From assembly GCF_000016505.1 (NCBI RefSeq), contig NC_009706.1, positions 744,001 to 808,000 of the forward strand: a stretch of 64,000 nucleotides of DNA, written 5' to 3'. This document shows positions 26,111 to 34,256 of the stretch, piece after piece. The position numbers and the translations under genes are program-made. Below the pieces are notes generated by a model that saw nothing but the letters and a program-made list of their open reading frames with translations, made no database searches and was not told the DNA's origin. This DNA comes from Clostridium kluyveri DSM 555. GTDB taxonomy: Bacteria > Bacillota > Clostridia > Clostridiales > Clostridiaceae. How positions within the stretch are numbered: the stretch's first letter is position 1; each line of letters opens with the position of its first letter.

Positions 26111-27295
26111 ATGTCACAAATAGAAGTAAAAAATGTATATAAGATTTTCGGGAAAAATCCTAAGAGGGTAATTTCACTTTTAGAAAAAGGAATGACAAAA
26201 AATGAAATACATAATAAGACAGGAAATTCTGTAGGAGTAAATAATGCTAGTTTTCAAGTAAACGAAGGTGAATTTTTTGTAATTATGGGTCTATCAGGAA
26301 GTGGTAAGTCTACTTTAATAAGATGCCTGAATAGATTAATAGATGCGACAAGTGGCATGGTATTAATTGATGGAGAAGACATATTAAAATGCAGTGAAGA
26401 TAAGCTTCGTGAAATCAGGCGAAAAAAAATAGCCATGGTATTTCAAAATTTCGCTCTTTTTCCCCATAGAACCATATGCAGTAATGTAGAATATGGATTG
26501 GAAATACAGGGAATTGACTTAAAAGTGAGGAAAGAGAAGGCATATAAGGCTTTAGAATTGGTGGGATTAAAAGGATATGAGGAAAGTATGCCTGATGAAT
26601 TGAGCGGAGGTATGAAACAGAGAGTTGGACTTGCTAGAGCTTTAGCAACAGATGCAGGTATACTGTTAATGGATGAAGCATTTAGTGCGTTAGATCCGTT
26701 GATACGCAAAGAGATGCAAGAAGAGATGCTGCAGTTGCAATCAAGAATGCATAAAACTGTGATATTTATAACTCATGATTTGGACGAGGCACTGAGATTA
26801 GGTGATAGAATTGCCATAATGAAGGACGGAAGTATAGAGCAAATTGGTACATCAGAAAATATATTGACCCATCCTGCTAACAAGTATGTGAAGAGGTTTG
26901 TACAGGATGTGGATAGAACCAAAATAATCACTGCATCGGCTATAATGGAAAAATCCAAGGCAATAATTCTTTCTAAAGATGGCCCTAAATCAGCAGCAAG
27001 ACTTATGAAAGATGAAGGCATATCCAGTATTTATGTAACAGATAAGTATAGAAAATTAAAGGGAATAGTAAGGATAGACGATACCATAGAACTGGTAGAG
27101 CAGAGAGTTTCTAATATAGAAAGTATACTTATAACTGAAGTTCCTACAACATCACCAGATACGTCCATATCGGATCTATTGTCTGTTGCAAAAGATGCAA
27201 TATATCCAATAGCAGTGGTAGACGAAGACTACATCATGTTGGGAATTATAAAAAGGTCTACTATTATAGCGGGAATAGCAAGAGAGGAGGACTGA
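26111..27295 (+). CDS. opuAA: glycine betaine/proline ABC transporter, ATPase subunit with CBS domains
   Basis: 394 residues. It has Walker A GLSGSGKST, signature ELSGGMKQR, Walker B LLMDEAFSALDP and the switch histidine ITHDLDEA. The C terminus carries a CBS pair (ISSIYVTDKYRKLKGIV, then YPIAVVDEDYIMLGII) like OpuAA/ProV, where CBS domains sense ionic strength. The N-terminal KNVYKIFGKNP is typical of the family. TTG 26093 opens the frame, but AGGGAG precedes ATG 26111. First gene of opuAA-AB-AC; imports compatible solutes during osmotic stress. Confidence 0.93.
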   Translation: MSQIEVKNVYKIFGKNPKRVISLLEKGMTKNEIHNKTGNSVGVNNASFQVNEGEFFVIMGLSGSGKSTLIRCLNRLIDATSGMVLIDGEDILKCSEDKLREIRRKKIAMVFQNFALFPHRTICSNVEYGLEIQGIDLKVRKEKAYKALELVGLKGYEESMPDELSGGMKQRVGLARALATDAGILLMDEAFSALDPLIRKEMQEEMLQLQSRMHKTVIFITHDLDEALRLGDRIAIMKDGSIEQIGTSENILTHPANKYVKRFVQDVDRTKIITASAIMEKSKAIILSKDGPKSAARLMKDEGISSIYVTDKYRKLKGIVRIDDTIELVEQRVSNIESILITEVPTTSPDTSISDLLSVAKDAIYPIAVVDEDYIMLGIIKRSTIIAGIAREED

Positions 27296-27296
27296 T

Positions 27297-28121
27297 TTGT
27301 TTACATTTCACGTAGGACCATTTTTTGAATTTATCGTTAATTGGCTGACAGATAATATGGAACCGTTTTTTCACTTAATAACGTTAATTAACAGTACACT
27401 TATAGAAGGATTGGAAACTGTACTTTTATCTGTTCCAAGTATAATTGTTATAATAGTGTTTTCTTTATTGGCTTTAAAATTATCGGGTAAAAAAGTAGCT
27501 GTATTTACTGCCATTGGGTTATTATTTATAGATTGTATAGAATTATGGCCTCAGACAATGGAAACACTTGCATTGGTTATTGTTTCAACGTTAATATCTC
27601 TAATAATTGGCATACCTCTTGGAATACTGGCATCAAGGAGTGAAGGTTTTAATAGAGTGATACGACCAATATTAGATTTCATGCAGACAATGCCGGCTTT
27701 TGTATATTTGATACCGGCAGTTTTATTCTTTGGAATGGGAAAAGTGCCAGGAGCAATTTCAACTGTAATATTTTCCATGCCACCTGCAGTAAGGCTTACC
27801 AATTTAGGAATTAGACAAGTACCTGAGGATGTTATAGAAGCAGCTAGGTCTTTTGGCTCCACTAAGAGTCAGATGCTTTACAAAGTACAAATTCCCATAG
27901 CGTTACCTACAATATTGGCGGGAGTAAATCAAACAATAATGCTTTCTCTTTCAATGGTTGTTATTTCAGCTATGATAGGGGCAGGGGGACTTGGAAGGGA
28001 AGTTTATAATGGTATAACTCAGATGGAAATAGGCAGTGGCTTTGAAAGTGGTATTGCTGTTGTAATTCTGGCAATGGTATTAGATAGAATAACTCAATCA
28101 TTAGGCCATAAAAAGAAATAA
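27297..28121 (+). CDS. opuAB: glycine betaine/proline ABC transporter permease
   Basis: 274 residues, about six hydrophobic helices. The EAA loop that docks to the ATPase reads EAARSFGSTKSQMLYKVQIP. The sequence FMQTMPAFVYLIP is the usual ProW/OpuAB block. TTG start at 27297, 7 bases after GAGGAGG, and one base after the opuAA stop. It forms the membrane channel with OpuAA and OpuAC. Confidence 0.93.
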   Translation: MFTFHVGPFFEFIVNWLTDNMEPFFHLITLINSTLIEGLETVLLSVPSIIVIIVFSLLALKLSGKKVAVFTAIGLLFIDCIELWPQTMETLALVIVSTLISLIIGIPLGILASRSEGFNRVIRPILDFMQTMPAFVYLIPAVLFFGMGKVPGAISTVIFSMPPAVRLTNLGIRQVPEDVIEAARSFGSTKSQMLYKVQIPIALPTILAGVNQTIMLSLSMVVISAMIGAGGLGREVYNGITQMEIGSGFESGIAVVILAMVLDRITQSLGHKKK

Positions 28122-28141
28122 ATTCTTAGGGGGTATAATAA

Positions 28142-29041
28142 ATGATGAACAAAAAATTAAAAAAAATTGTTGTATTAGCCTTTTCAATTATATTAATCAT
28201 AGGCGCATTATCTGGCTGTGGTAATACTATAGGTGATACCAATGATAAGGAATCAAAAAGAACAGTTAAATTAGTATATGTGAACTGGGCGGAAGGAATT
28301 GCCATGACAAATCTGGTAAGTGCCATATTACAGGATAAAATGGGATATAAAGTTGACATGAAACAAGGGGATGTTGGAATGGTATTTACTTCTCTGTCTA
28401 GTGGTGACATGGATGTATTTTTAGATGGATGGCTTCCGCTTACCCACAAGGATTATATGGACAAGTATAAAGGAAAATTGGATAATTTAGGTGTTAATTT
28501 TGAAAACGCAAAAATCGGATTGGTTGTTCCAAGCTATATGAACATAAATAGTATTGAAGAATTAAATGGCATTAAAGACGAATTAGGTGGCAAAATAGTG
28601 GGAATAGATGCAGGTGCAGGTATAATGAAAGTCACTAATAAAGCCATAAAAGAATATAACTTAAACTATGAACTTCTTGAAGGCAGTGGAGCCACCATGA
28701 CTGCTATGCTGAAGAAGGCAGAAGACAAAAAAGAACCTATTGTGGTTACAGGATGGAAGCCTCACTGGAAATTTGCCACTTGGGATCTTAAATTTCTTGA
28801 TGATCCTAAAGGAGTGTTTGGTGAAACAGAAAATATTTATACTATAACCAGAACTGGATTTGAAAAAGATATGCCAGAAGTTGCACAATTTCTAAAGAAC
28901 TTCAAAATGAATGATCAGCAGCTAGGAAGTTTAATGGGAGATATCAAAGACAATGATAGTAAAAAACCTATAGATGTTGCAAGAGAATGGATGAAAAATA
29001 ATGAAGAACTGGTTAATAGCTGGGTGCCAAAAAGTGAATAG
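28142..29041 (+). CDS. opuAC: glycine betaine-binding lipoprotein
   Basis: 299 residues with a signal peptide and lipobox (GALSGCG, Cys about 23), then a ProX/OpuAC solute-binding fold: YVNWAEGIAMTNL, FLDGWLPLTH, GWKPHWKFATWDLKFLDDP. The tryptophans in these stretches are those that form the aromatic box around quaternary ammonium groups. Two ATG codons in tandem at 28142 and 28145 follow TTAGGGGG. It is the last gene of the operon and is followed by a terminator. Confidence 0.93.
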   Translation: MMNKKLKKIVVLAFSIILIIGALSGCGNTIGDTNDKESKRTVKLVYVNWAEGIAMTNLVSAILQDKMGYKVDMKQGDVGMVFTSLSSGDMDVFLDGWLPLTHKDYMDKYKGKLDNLGVNFENAKIGLVVPSYMNINSIEELNGIKDELGGKIVGIDAGAGIMKVTNKAIKEYNLNYELLEGSGATMTAMLKKAEDKKEPIVVTGWKPHWKFATWDLKFLDDPKGVFGETENIYTITRTGFEKDMPEVAQFLKNFKMNDQQLGSLMGDIKDNDSKKPIDVAREWMKNNEELVNSWVPKSE

Positions 29042-29107
29042 AAAGATATAATTTTGGTTTATCTCCAACTGTATTTTATTGAACACTGGAATATACGGAT
29101 GTAGATT

Positions 29108-29146
29108 AAAAAGGGGTTTACGGAATGTTTATGTAAACTCCTTTTT
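29108..29146 (+). terminator. intrinsic terminator of the opuA operon
   Basis: A 14-bp stem with one G-T pair (29108-29121 with 29133-29146); its 3' arm ends in CCTTTTT. The following 200 bases before the SDR gene hold small overlapping hairpins (29157-29200) of unknown meaning. Confidence 0.8.
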
Positions 29147-29369
29147 GATCTATCTAAGCCATCAACATTACATTTTAGGCTGTGGCTTCAGAGCCAACTT
29201 TAAGTCTCAAGCTTTTTAGCGCATCTATTGTTATAATGGAATATATTTTATTTTCATTTTTATTATCTCAAATAACCTATAGTAATTTTACACTAACAGT
29301 CTGTACAAATTGTAAATTTACTTAAGATTTATGGTGTATACTAGATATTGATAGGGAGTGAATTTACAT

Positions 29370-30113
29370 ATGGAAAATTTATCAGGAAAAGTAGCAGTGG
29401 TTACTGGAGCATCAAGAGGTATAGGCAGAAGTATTGCAGTAAATTTAGCTAGATGTGGTGCTTTAGTGGTAATAAATTATATTAAAAATGAAAAAGAGGC
29501 TTGCAAGACTTTGGATATGGTAAAACAGGAGGGAGCTAATGGAATAATAGTACAGGGAGATGTGAGCTTATATAATAGTGCTGAAAAAATAATGAAAAAC
29601 ACTTTGAGCAATATGGGCAAGATAGATATATTGGTAAATAATGCAGGTATATCTAAAGTAGGCCTTTTTATAGATATGAGAGAAAATGAATGGCAGCAGA
29701 TAATAGACATTAACTTTAAAGGAGTGCTTAATTGTACCCATTGTGTATTAGAACATATGATCTCAAGAAAATCAGGTTCCATAGTAAACATATCTTCTAT
29801 GTGGGGAAAAGTAGGGGCATCTTGTGAGTCTATCTATTCTGCATCTAAGGGGGCCGTAAATCTTTTTACAAAGTCTATAGCCAAGGAAATGGGGCCTTCT
29901 AATATAAGAATAAATGCTGTGGCACCTGGTGTTATCGATACAGAGATGAATTCATGGCTTCAAGAAGAAGAAAGAAAAAATCTGATAGAGGAGATACCTA
30001 TAGGCAGATTTGGAAAAAGTGATGATATAGGAAAAATTGTATGTTTTTTAGCAGGAGAATCGTCTCAGTATATAACAGGACAGATAATAACTGTAGATGG
30101 GGGAATGATTTAA
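29370..30113 (+). CDS. short-chain dehydrogenase/reductase, FabG-like
   Basis: NAD(P)H-dependent SDR of about 247 residues: cofactor motif TGASRGIGRS, structural NNAG, catalytic Ser in NISSMWG, YSASK Tyr/Lys pair, and the C-terminal ITVDGGM. It is close to 3-oxoacyl-ACP reductase in pattern, but it is not in a fab cluster, so another beta-keto or sugar substrate is possible. GTG at 29358 opens the frame but overlaps AGGGAG; ATG 29370 is preferred although its spacing is long (11 bases). Confidence 0.85.
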   Translation: MENLSGKVAVVTGASRGIGRSIAVNLARCGALVVINYIKNEKEACKTLDMVKQEGANGIIVQGDVSLYNSAEKIMKNTLSNMGKIDILVNNAGISKVGLFIDMRENEWQQIIDINFKGVLNCTHCVLEHMISRKSGSIVNISSMWGKVGASCESIYSASKGAVNLFTKSIAKEMGPSNIRINAVAPGVIDTEMNSWLQEEERKNLIEEIPIGRFGKSDDIGKIVCFLAGESSQYITGQIITVDGGMI

Positions 30114-30240
30114 CTAAAAAGGAAATTTATCCATTTCTATAGTTAGTAGTTTACTAAAGTAATATTTATATTAAACGATAAATAAAATAAGTTATAGGTA
30201 TTTAGTTTAAAAATTTAAATATTATAGGATGAAAAAAATT

Positions 30241-31077
30241 ATGTATAAGATTATAATGCTGGATGATACGGCTTATGTTAGATATAGAGTAAAGGATATT
30301 TTGGAAGATATAGGTATGGAATTATGTGAATCAGGAACTTCTTTTGATTTTTTTAATAAATTGTATGATAATAAAAAAGAATTAAATTTAATAATATTGG
30401 AAGTAGGACTCAGTAGTGAAGATGGTTTTAGTGTGCTTAGAAAAATAAAAGGTAGGGGTTTAAACATACCTGTAATGATACTTACTAAATTAAATGACAG
30501 AAGTTCTTTTATAAAATGCATAAAAGAAGGTACTTCGGATTATATATTAAAACCTTTTAATAATAAATTGTTAATTGACAGAATATCTAAGCTTGTAGTC
30601 TGTCATGAAAATTCAAATAAACCAGAGGAAATAATACATTTAAACTTCCAACAGTATATTGTTAGACAAGTTATTAAATGTAAAGCGGAAAGTAAGAAAT
30701 TTTCAGTTATTATGGTAAGTCTAATAAAAGAACATTTTACAGAATTGGATGAAAAGATAGAGGTAAGAGATAGTTATCTTATTTTAATAGATTTTCTTTA
30801 TAATCAACTAAAAGTTATTTTTAAAATATCGGATTTATTTGAAAAATACGGATTGTCAACTTTTGTAGGGGTACTTCCTGATTGCGATGAGGAAAAAGTT
30901 ATTTCAATTATAAATAATATGAAATTGATTTATACTAAATTAAAAGCAATAGATAAAAGATATAGTGAATATGCTCTTCAATGCAGTTTTGTGGTATTCC
31001 CAGAAGATGGTGAGGATAAACAACAATTGCTAGATAAACTGACTGTTAAAATGAAGTTAGAAATGATTAGAAGTTGA
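30241..31077 (+). CDS. degenerate response regulator: REC plus vestigial GGDEF domain
   Basis: About 278 residues. The N-terminal REC domain keeps the acidic pair (MLDD), the threonine region (MILTKL) and the lysine (LKPF), but the phosphoacceptor Asp is Glu (NLIILEVGLSSEDG, residue 54). The C-terminal half follows the GGDEF fold (FSVIMVSL, then a stretch ending VVFPEDGED) with the active loop replaced, KYGLSTF for the usual RYGGDEF, so cyclase activity is not expected. It may act constitutively through protein contacts. ATG 30241 is preferred over 30229, which overlaps the AGGATG site. No kinase adjoins. Confidence 0.72.
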   Translation: MYKIIMLDDTAYVRYRVKDILEDIGMELCESGTSFDFFNKLYDNKKELNLIILEVGLSSEDGFSVLRKIKGRGLNIPVMILTKLNDRSSFIKCIKEGTSDYILKPFNNKLLIDRISKLVVCHENSNKPEEIIHLNFQQYIVRQVIKCKAESKKFSVIMVSLIKEHFTELDEKIEVRDSYLILIDFLYNQLKVIFKISDLFEKYGLSTFVGVLPDCDEEKVISIINNMKLIYTKLKAIDKRYSEYALQCSFVVFPEDGEDKQQLLDKLTVKMKLEMIRS

Positions 31078-31081
31078 ATTA

Positions 31082-31123
31082 AAAAAGAATCCCTGTTTTA
31101 ATTAGTTTGAGGAGATTCTTTTT
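31082..31123 (+). terminator. terminator between the REC gene and the CHAP gene
   Basis: A 10-bp stem (31082-31091 with 31114-31123) extendable by CC/GG, with a TTTTT end. It lies between convergent genes. Confidence 0.65.
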
Positions 31124-31136
31124 CAATAAAGTAAAA

Positions 31137-32465
31137 TTATATATTTATATAGTCTGAATGAACATATCCAATTGTAGAGCCCCATTGTATTTTATACCAT
31201 CTACCTTCAGTACTTAGAATTGTGACACTAGTTCCATTTGGTAGTGTGGTAAGAATACGGCCTGTCCAAGGGTTATTCCTTAAGTTTAATACTGAAGAAC
31301 TATTGCTTAAAGTTACTGTTCCGGTTTTTCCGGTTTGGCTGCTAGTTGATGATTGGCTTGTAGAGGTATTTGTAGCTGCCACATTAGATGAAGCTGCAGC
31401 TTGTGAAGTACTTATATAACTTGAATATACATATCCTGTAGTACCATTTACAGATACTTTATACCAGCTTCCGTTAGATTCTAAAATATTTACAGCGGTT
31501 CCGTTAGGGAGAGAGGATATTATATTGCCTTGAGGTGTACTTCTCAAGTTTAATGTAGAAGAGGTAGCGCTTAATTTAACATATCCTGAACCTGTGGAAG
31601 TACTGCTCCCTGAATTCTGTGATGGTGAATTGGAAGAAAGCTGTTGAACTGCACTATTGGTGGAACTGGCACCTGAACTTATATAATTGGAACTAACATA
31701 TCCGTAAGACGAATTTAATTTGATTTTATACCAATCACCAATAGTTCCTACTATTTGAACCGTTTCCCCTTTTTTCAAATAACCTAGTATTGAAAAAGAA
31801 GTGCCTGCTCCATTTCTTATATTTAAAACTGAACTGCTATTTGATATATTTACCACTCCATTTTGGTAAGTACCATTACTTACAGGTTGGTATGTATCTG
31901 TAGAAGAACTGCTGCTTCCATTGGAATTAGAACCAGAAGATGCCTGAGTAGCACCCTCACCTACATATATGTATCCTTTAAGATATAAATTTCCTCTATT
32001 TTTTATAGCTTCTTTTGAAATAGTTTTTATATTCCCATCATAGCTTCCGCGTACACTAAAGTTGCCTTCGTTAAAATATATAGTATCTCCATCTACTTCT
32101 TCTACAAAGCCCACATGTCCATAACCCACTGAGCCGCCGCCCCACACGATTATGGAATTTGCTTTTGGCTCTGAACCATAGGAATATACATTATCTTTAG
32201 CATTGGCATACCACCAGTCTACTGCGTTGCCATAAAATTCTGAAGGAAGTGCAATTCCCAATTTTTCAAGAACACGTCCATAGGTAAACCAGGTGCATTG
32301 ACCTGTATATCCACACTTTGCAAATATATTTCCCACTGCAGTATACGCACTGCTTTGTATATTTGGTAAATCACTGGAAGCATATGCAGTGTTTACTATA
32401 TTTTTACTGTTCATAATAGCTGTTGAAATAAAAAAAGCAAATACCAACTTTTTAGATCTATTCAT
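31137..32465 (-). CDS. secreted CHAP amidase/peptidase with three SH3 domains
   Basis: 442 residues with a signal peptide ending near TAYASS. The CHAP domain (about 45-170) has its catalytic Cys in YTGQCTWFTYG and His in GYGHVGFVEE. Three bacterial SH3 (SH3_3) repeats follow, each with a VLNIRNGAGT / TLNLRSTPQG / VLNLRNNPWTG block and a W-Y-K-I/V motif, separated by Ser/Thr-rich linkers. CHAP enzymes cut peptidoglycan stem peptides or cross-bridges; SH3 repeats bind the wall. The start ATG at 32465 follows GGGGG. Possible autolysin. Confidence 0.88.
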   Translation of the reverse strand: MNRSKKLVFAFFISTAIMNSKNIVNTAYASSDLPNIQSSAYTAVGNIFAKCGYTGQCTWFTYGRVLEKLGIALPSEFYGNAVDWWYANAKDNVYSYGSEPKANSIIVWGGGSVGYGHVGFVEEVDGDTIYFNEGNFSVRGSYDGNIKTISKEAIKNRGNLYLKGYIYVGEGATQASSGSNSNGSSSSSTDTYQPVSNGTYQNGVVNISNSSSVLNIRNGAGTSFSILGYLKKGETVQIVGTIGDWYKIKLNSSYGYVSSNYISSGASSTNSAVQQLSSNSPSQNSGSSTSTGSGYVKLSATSSTLNLRSTPQGNIISSLPNGTAVNILESNGSWYKVSVNGTTGYVYSSYISTSQAAASSNVAATNTSTSQSSTSSQTGKTGTVTLSNSSSVLNLRNNPWTGRILTTLPNGTSVTILSTEGRWYKIQWGSTIGYVHSDYINI

Positions 32466-32722
32466 ACTTGTGTACCCCCTGAAAACATAATATGAATTTA
32501 AATCATATTTAATCTAAATCATAAATAAACAAACTCTTAAAAGATTATCGTAGATTAATAAAGAATATTTAATAGAATATTTAATATAATTATACTATTT
32601 TTTTCATATTATTTCATCCTATAATTAAAACTTTTTTAACTTATTTTGTAATTCTATAAAAGATTGTAATCTTATAAAAATTTTAAATTATATAAATAAA
32701 TGAAAAAATATAAAATTTGCTG

Positions 32723-32750
32723 TTGACATAGAGATAAAAAATGTTATAAT
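32723..32750 (+). promoter_or_regulatory. sigma-A promoter of the aromatic operon leader
   Basis: TTGACA (32723-32728), 16-base spacer, TATAAT (32745-32750), both consensus. Transcription would start near 32757, 120 bases before the leader peptide. A small hairpin follows at 32777-32800 (ACAGGA with TCCTGT). Confidence 0.8.
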
Positions 32751-32876
32751 TAAGAACAAATAGAATATATCACTTTACAGGATTAAATTAAAATTCCTGT
32801 GAATGTTTTGTTTAAATATTTTTTAAATGGTTTATAAAATTATTGTAATAGTAATTTTTTATGGAGGTTAGGTGTA

Positions 32877-33029
32877 ATGGAAAATATCATCGGAAAGGAA
32901 AGAGAAGCAGTAGTAAATAATAATTCATATTATTTTAACTTTACTTTTAGCTGGGGCTATTTTTATTTTAGCGCTGGTTATGTTTGCTTCTCTAAAAAAA
33001 TAAAGTTTCCTTCTGATGAGTTAGGATAA
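32877..33029 (+). CDS. aromatic-rich leader peptide, 50 residues
   Basis: ATG at 32877, with GGAGG at 32863-32867 (9-base spacing), opens 50 codons to TAA at 33027-33029. Residues 18-38 contain five Tyr, six Phe and one Trp: 12 of 21. They read SYYFNFTFSWGY followed by FYFSAGYVCF. It lies directly upstream of an intrinsic terminator and then aroF, the first gene of the shikimate/Phe/Tyr pathway, which is the layout of a classical attenuator leader. A caution: the +1 frame over the same bases reads as a hydrophobic helix but has stops just upstream and no start, so a decayed membrane micro-gene is the competing explanation. Confidence 0.65.
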   Translation: MENIIGKEREAVVNNNSYYFNFTFSWGYFYFSAGYVCFSKKIKFPSDELG

Positions 33030-33112
33030 ATTATAAAAATGCATGATTAAAGAAATTTTTATATACAGTGTGTATTTAGTTAATTCAAACAAGGCTCATT
33101 AGAGCCTTGTTT
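33011..33112 (+). promoter_or_regulatory. transcription attenuator with competing antiterminator
   Basis: Two mutually exclusive structures. The terminator is 33087-33097 paired with 33102-33112, an 11-bp perfect stem with 4-nt loop and TTTTTT tail. The antiterminator is 33011-33022 paired with 33093-33104, 12 consecutive pairs, four of them G-T. The upstream antiterminator strand covers leader codons 45-49. A ribosome waiting at the stop codon would cover it; one stalled at aromatic codons up to 38 would not. This predicts read-through into aroF when aromatic aminoacyl-tRNA is scarce. Confidence 0.6.
33087..33112 (+). terminator. intrinsic terminator in the aro leader
   Basis: Perfect 11-bp stem, ATTA loop, six-base T run plus TATTT. 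It lies between the leader peptide and aroF, without any intervening gene. Confidence 0.9.
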
Positions 33113-33123
33113 TTTATTTGGAA

Positions 33124-33152
33124 ATAACTTCTAAAGCTAGCATAGAAGTTAT
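33124..33152 (+). promoter_or_regulatory. second inverted repeat before aroF
   Basis: A 10-bp perfect repeat (33124-33133 with 33143-33152) with GCTAGC in the loop and no T-tract. A TATAAT follows at 33155-33160 without a recognisable -35 hexamer, so this could be an operator over a weak promoter, or an mRNA-stabilising hairpin. Confidence 0.4.
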
Positions 33153-33194
33153 CCTATAATTTTAAAGTGTTCAAAAATTTAAGGAGGAACTGAG

Positions 33195-34229
33195 ATGATA
33201 GTAATTATGAGTCCAAACACACCAACAGAAGAAATAATCATATTAAAACAAAAGATTGAATCAGAAAATAATGTTTCTATAAATGTAATACAGGGGAAAG
33301 AATATTGTATATTAGGACTAATTGGAGATACCACAAAGGTTGATGCAAGTAAAATAAGGGCTAATGAATTTGTAGAAAATGTGGAAAAAGTTCAACAACC
33401 CTACAAATTGGTTAACAGGCTGTTTCATCCAGAAGATACTGTAATTAATGTAAAAGATGCTTCTATAGGAGGAGAAAAACTGGCAGTTATAGCAGGTCCT
33501 TGCTCTGTGGAAAGTGAAGAACAAATAGTAGAAATTGCAAAAAATGTAAAGGACAGTGGTGCTAAATTTTTAAGAGGAGGTGCTTTTAAACCAAGAACGT
33601 CACCTTACAGTTTCCAGGGACTTGGAACTGAAGGATTGGAACTTTTAAAAGTTGCAAGACAGGAAACAGGACTTCCCATAGTTACAGAAATTATGTCTGA
33701 AGATATGATAGATAAGTTTGTAGAAGATGTGGATGTAATACAGGTAGGCGCAAGAAACATGCAAAACTTTGAACTCTTAAAACAACTAGGTAAAACTAGA
33801 AAACCAATTCTTTTAAAAAGAGGATTGTCCTCTACTATTGAAGAACTTTTAATGTCTGCAGAATATATAATGTCTGAGGGAAATGAAAATGTAATACTCT
33901 GTGAGAGAGGAATAAGAACTTTCGAAACTTATACTAGAAACACCTTGGATTTAAGTGCCATTCCTGCTATAAAAAAATTAAGTCACCTTCCTGTAATAGT
34001 TGATCCAAGTCATGCTGCAGGACTTTGGTGGATGGTAGAACCTCTTGCAAAAGCAGCTGTGGCAGTGGGAGCAGATGGACTTATGATAGAAGTTCATAAT
34101 GATCCTGCCAATGCAAAATGTGATGGACAGCAATCCATAAAATCAAAAGTTTTTCAGAATCTTATGACAGATATAAATAAGATGGTAGATATGAAATTGG
34201 ATAAACTGCAGGATGCTGTAAAACTATAG
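33195..34229 (+). CDS. aroF: 3-deoxy-7-phosphoheptulonate (DAHP) synthase
   Basis: First step of the shikimate pathway: phosphoenolpyruvate plus erythrose 4-phosphate gives DAHP. It is 344 residues with an N-terminal ferredoxin-like regulatory domain (about 1-70; MIVIMSPNTPTEEI) and the KDO8P/DAHP synthase barrel: IAGPCSVES, LRGGAFKPRTSPYSFQG, ILLKRGLSST, ILCERGIRTFE and VIVDPSHAAG. This is the type I-beta architecture of Bacillus and Thermotoga; the N-terminal domain can bind Tyr/Phe in relatives. ATG 33195 follows AAGGAGG. Head of an eight-gene operon. Confidence 0.96.
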   Translation: MIVIMSPNTPTEEIIILKQKIESENNVSINVIQGKEYCILGLIGDTTKVDASKIRANEFVENVEKVQQPYKLVNRLFHPEDTVINVKDASIGGEKLAVIAGPCSVESEEQIVEIAKNVKDSGAKFLRGGAFKPRTSPYSFQGLGTEGLELLKVARQETGLPIVTEIMSEDMIDKFVEDVDVIQVGARNMQNFELLKQLGKTRKPILLKRGLSSTIEELLMSAEYIMSEGNENVILCERGIRTFETYTRNTLDLSAIPAIKKLSHLPVIVDPSHAAGLWWMVEPLAKAAVAVGADGLMIEVHNDPANAKCDGQQSIKSKVFQNLMTDINKMVDMKLDKLQDAVKL

Positions 34230-34256
34230 GAGTACATGCTTAAGGAGGAAATATAA

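Noticed and set aside
32917-33003. +1-frame hydrophobic peptide overlapping the aro leader
   Set aside because: It has TAG and TAA directly upstream (32911-32916) and no usable start, while the other frame has ribosome site and ATG; kept only as the alternative explanation.
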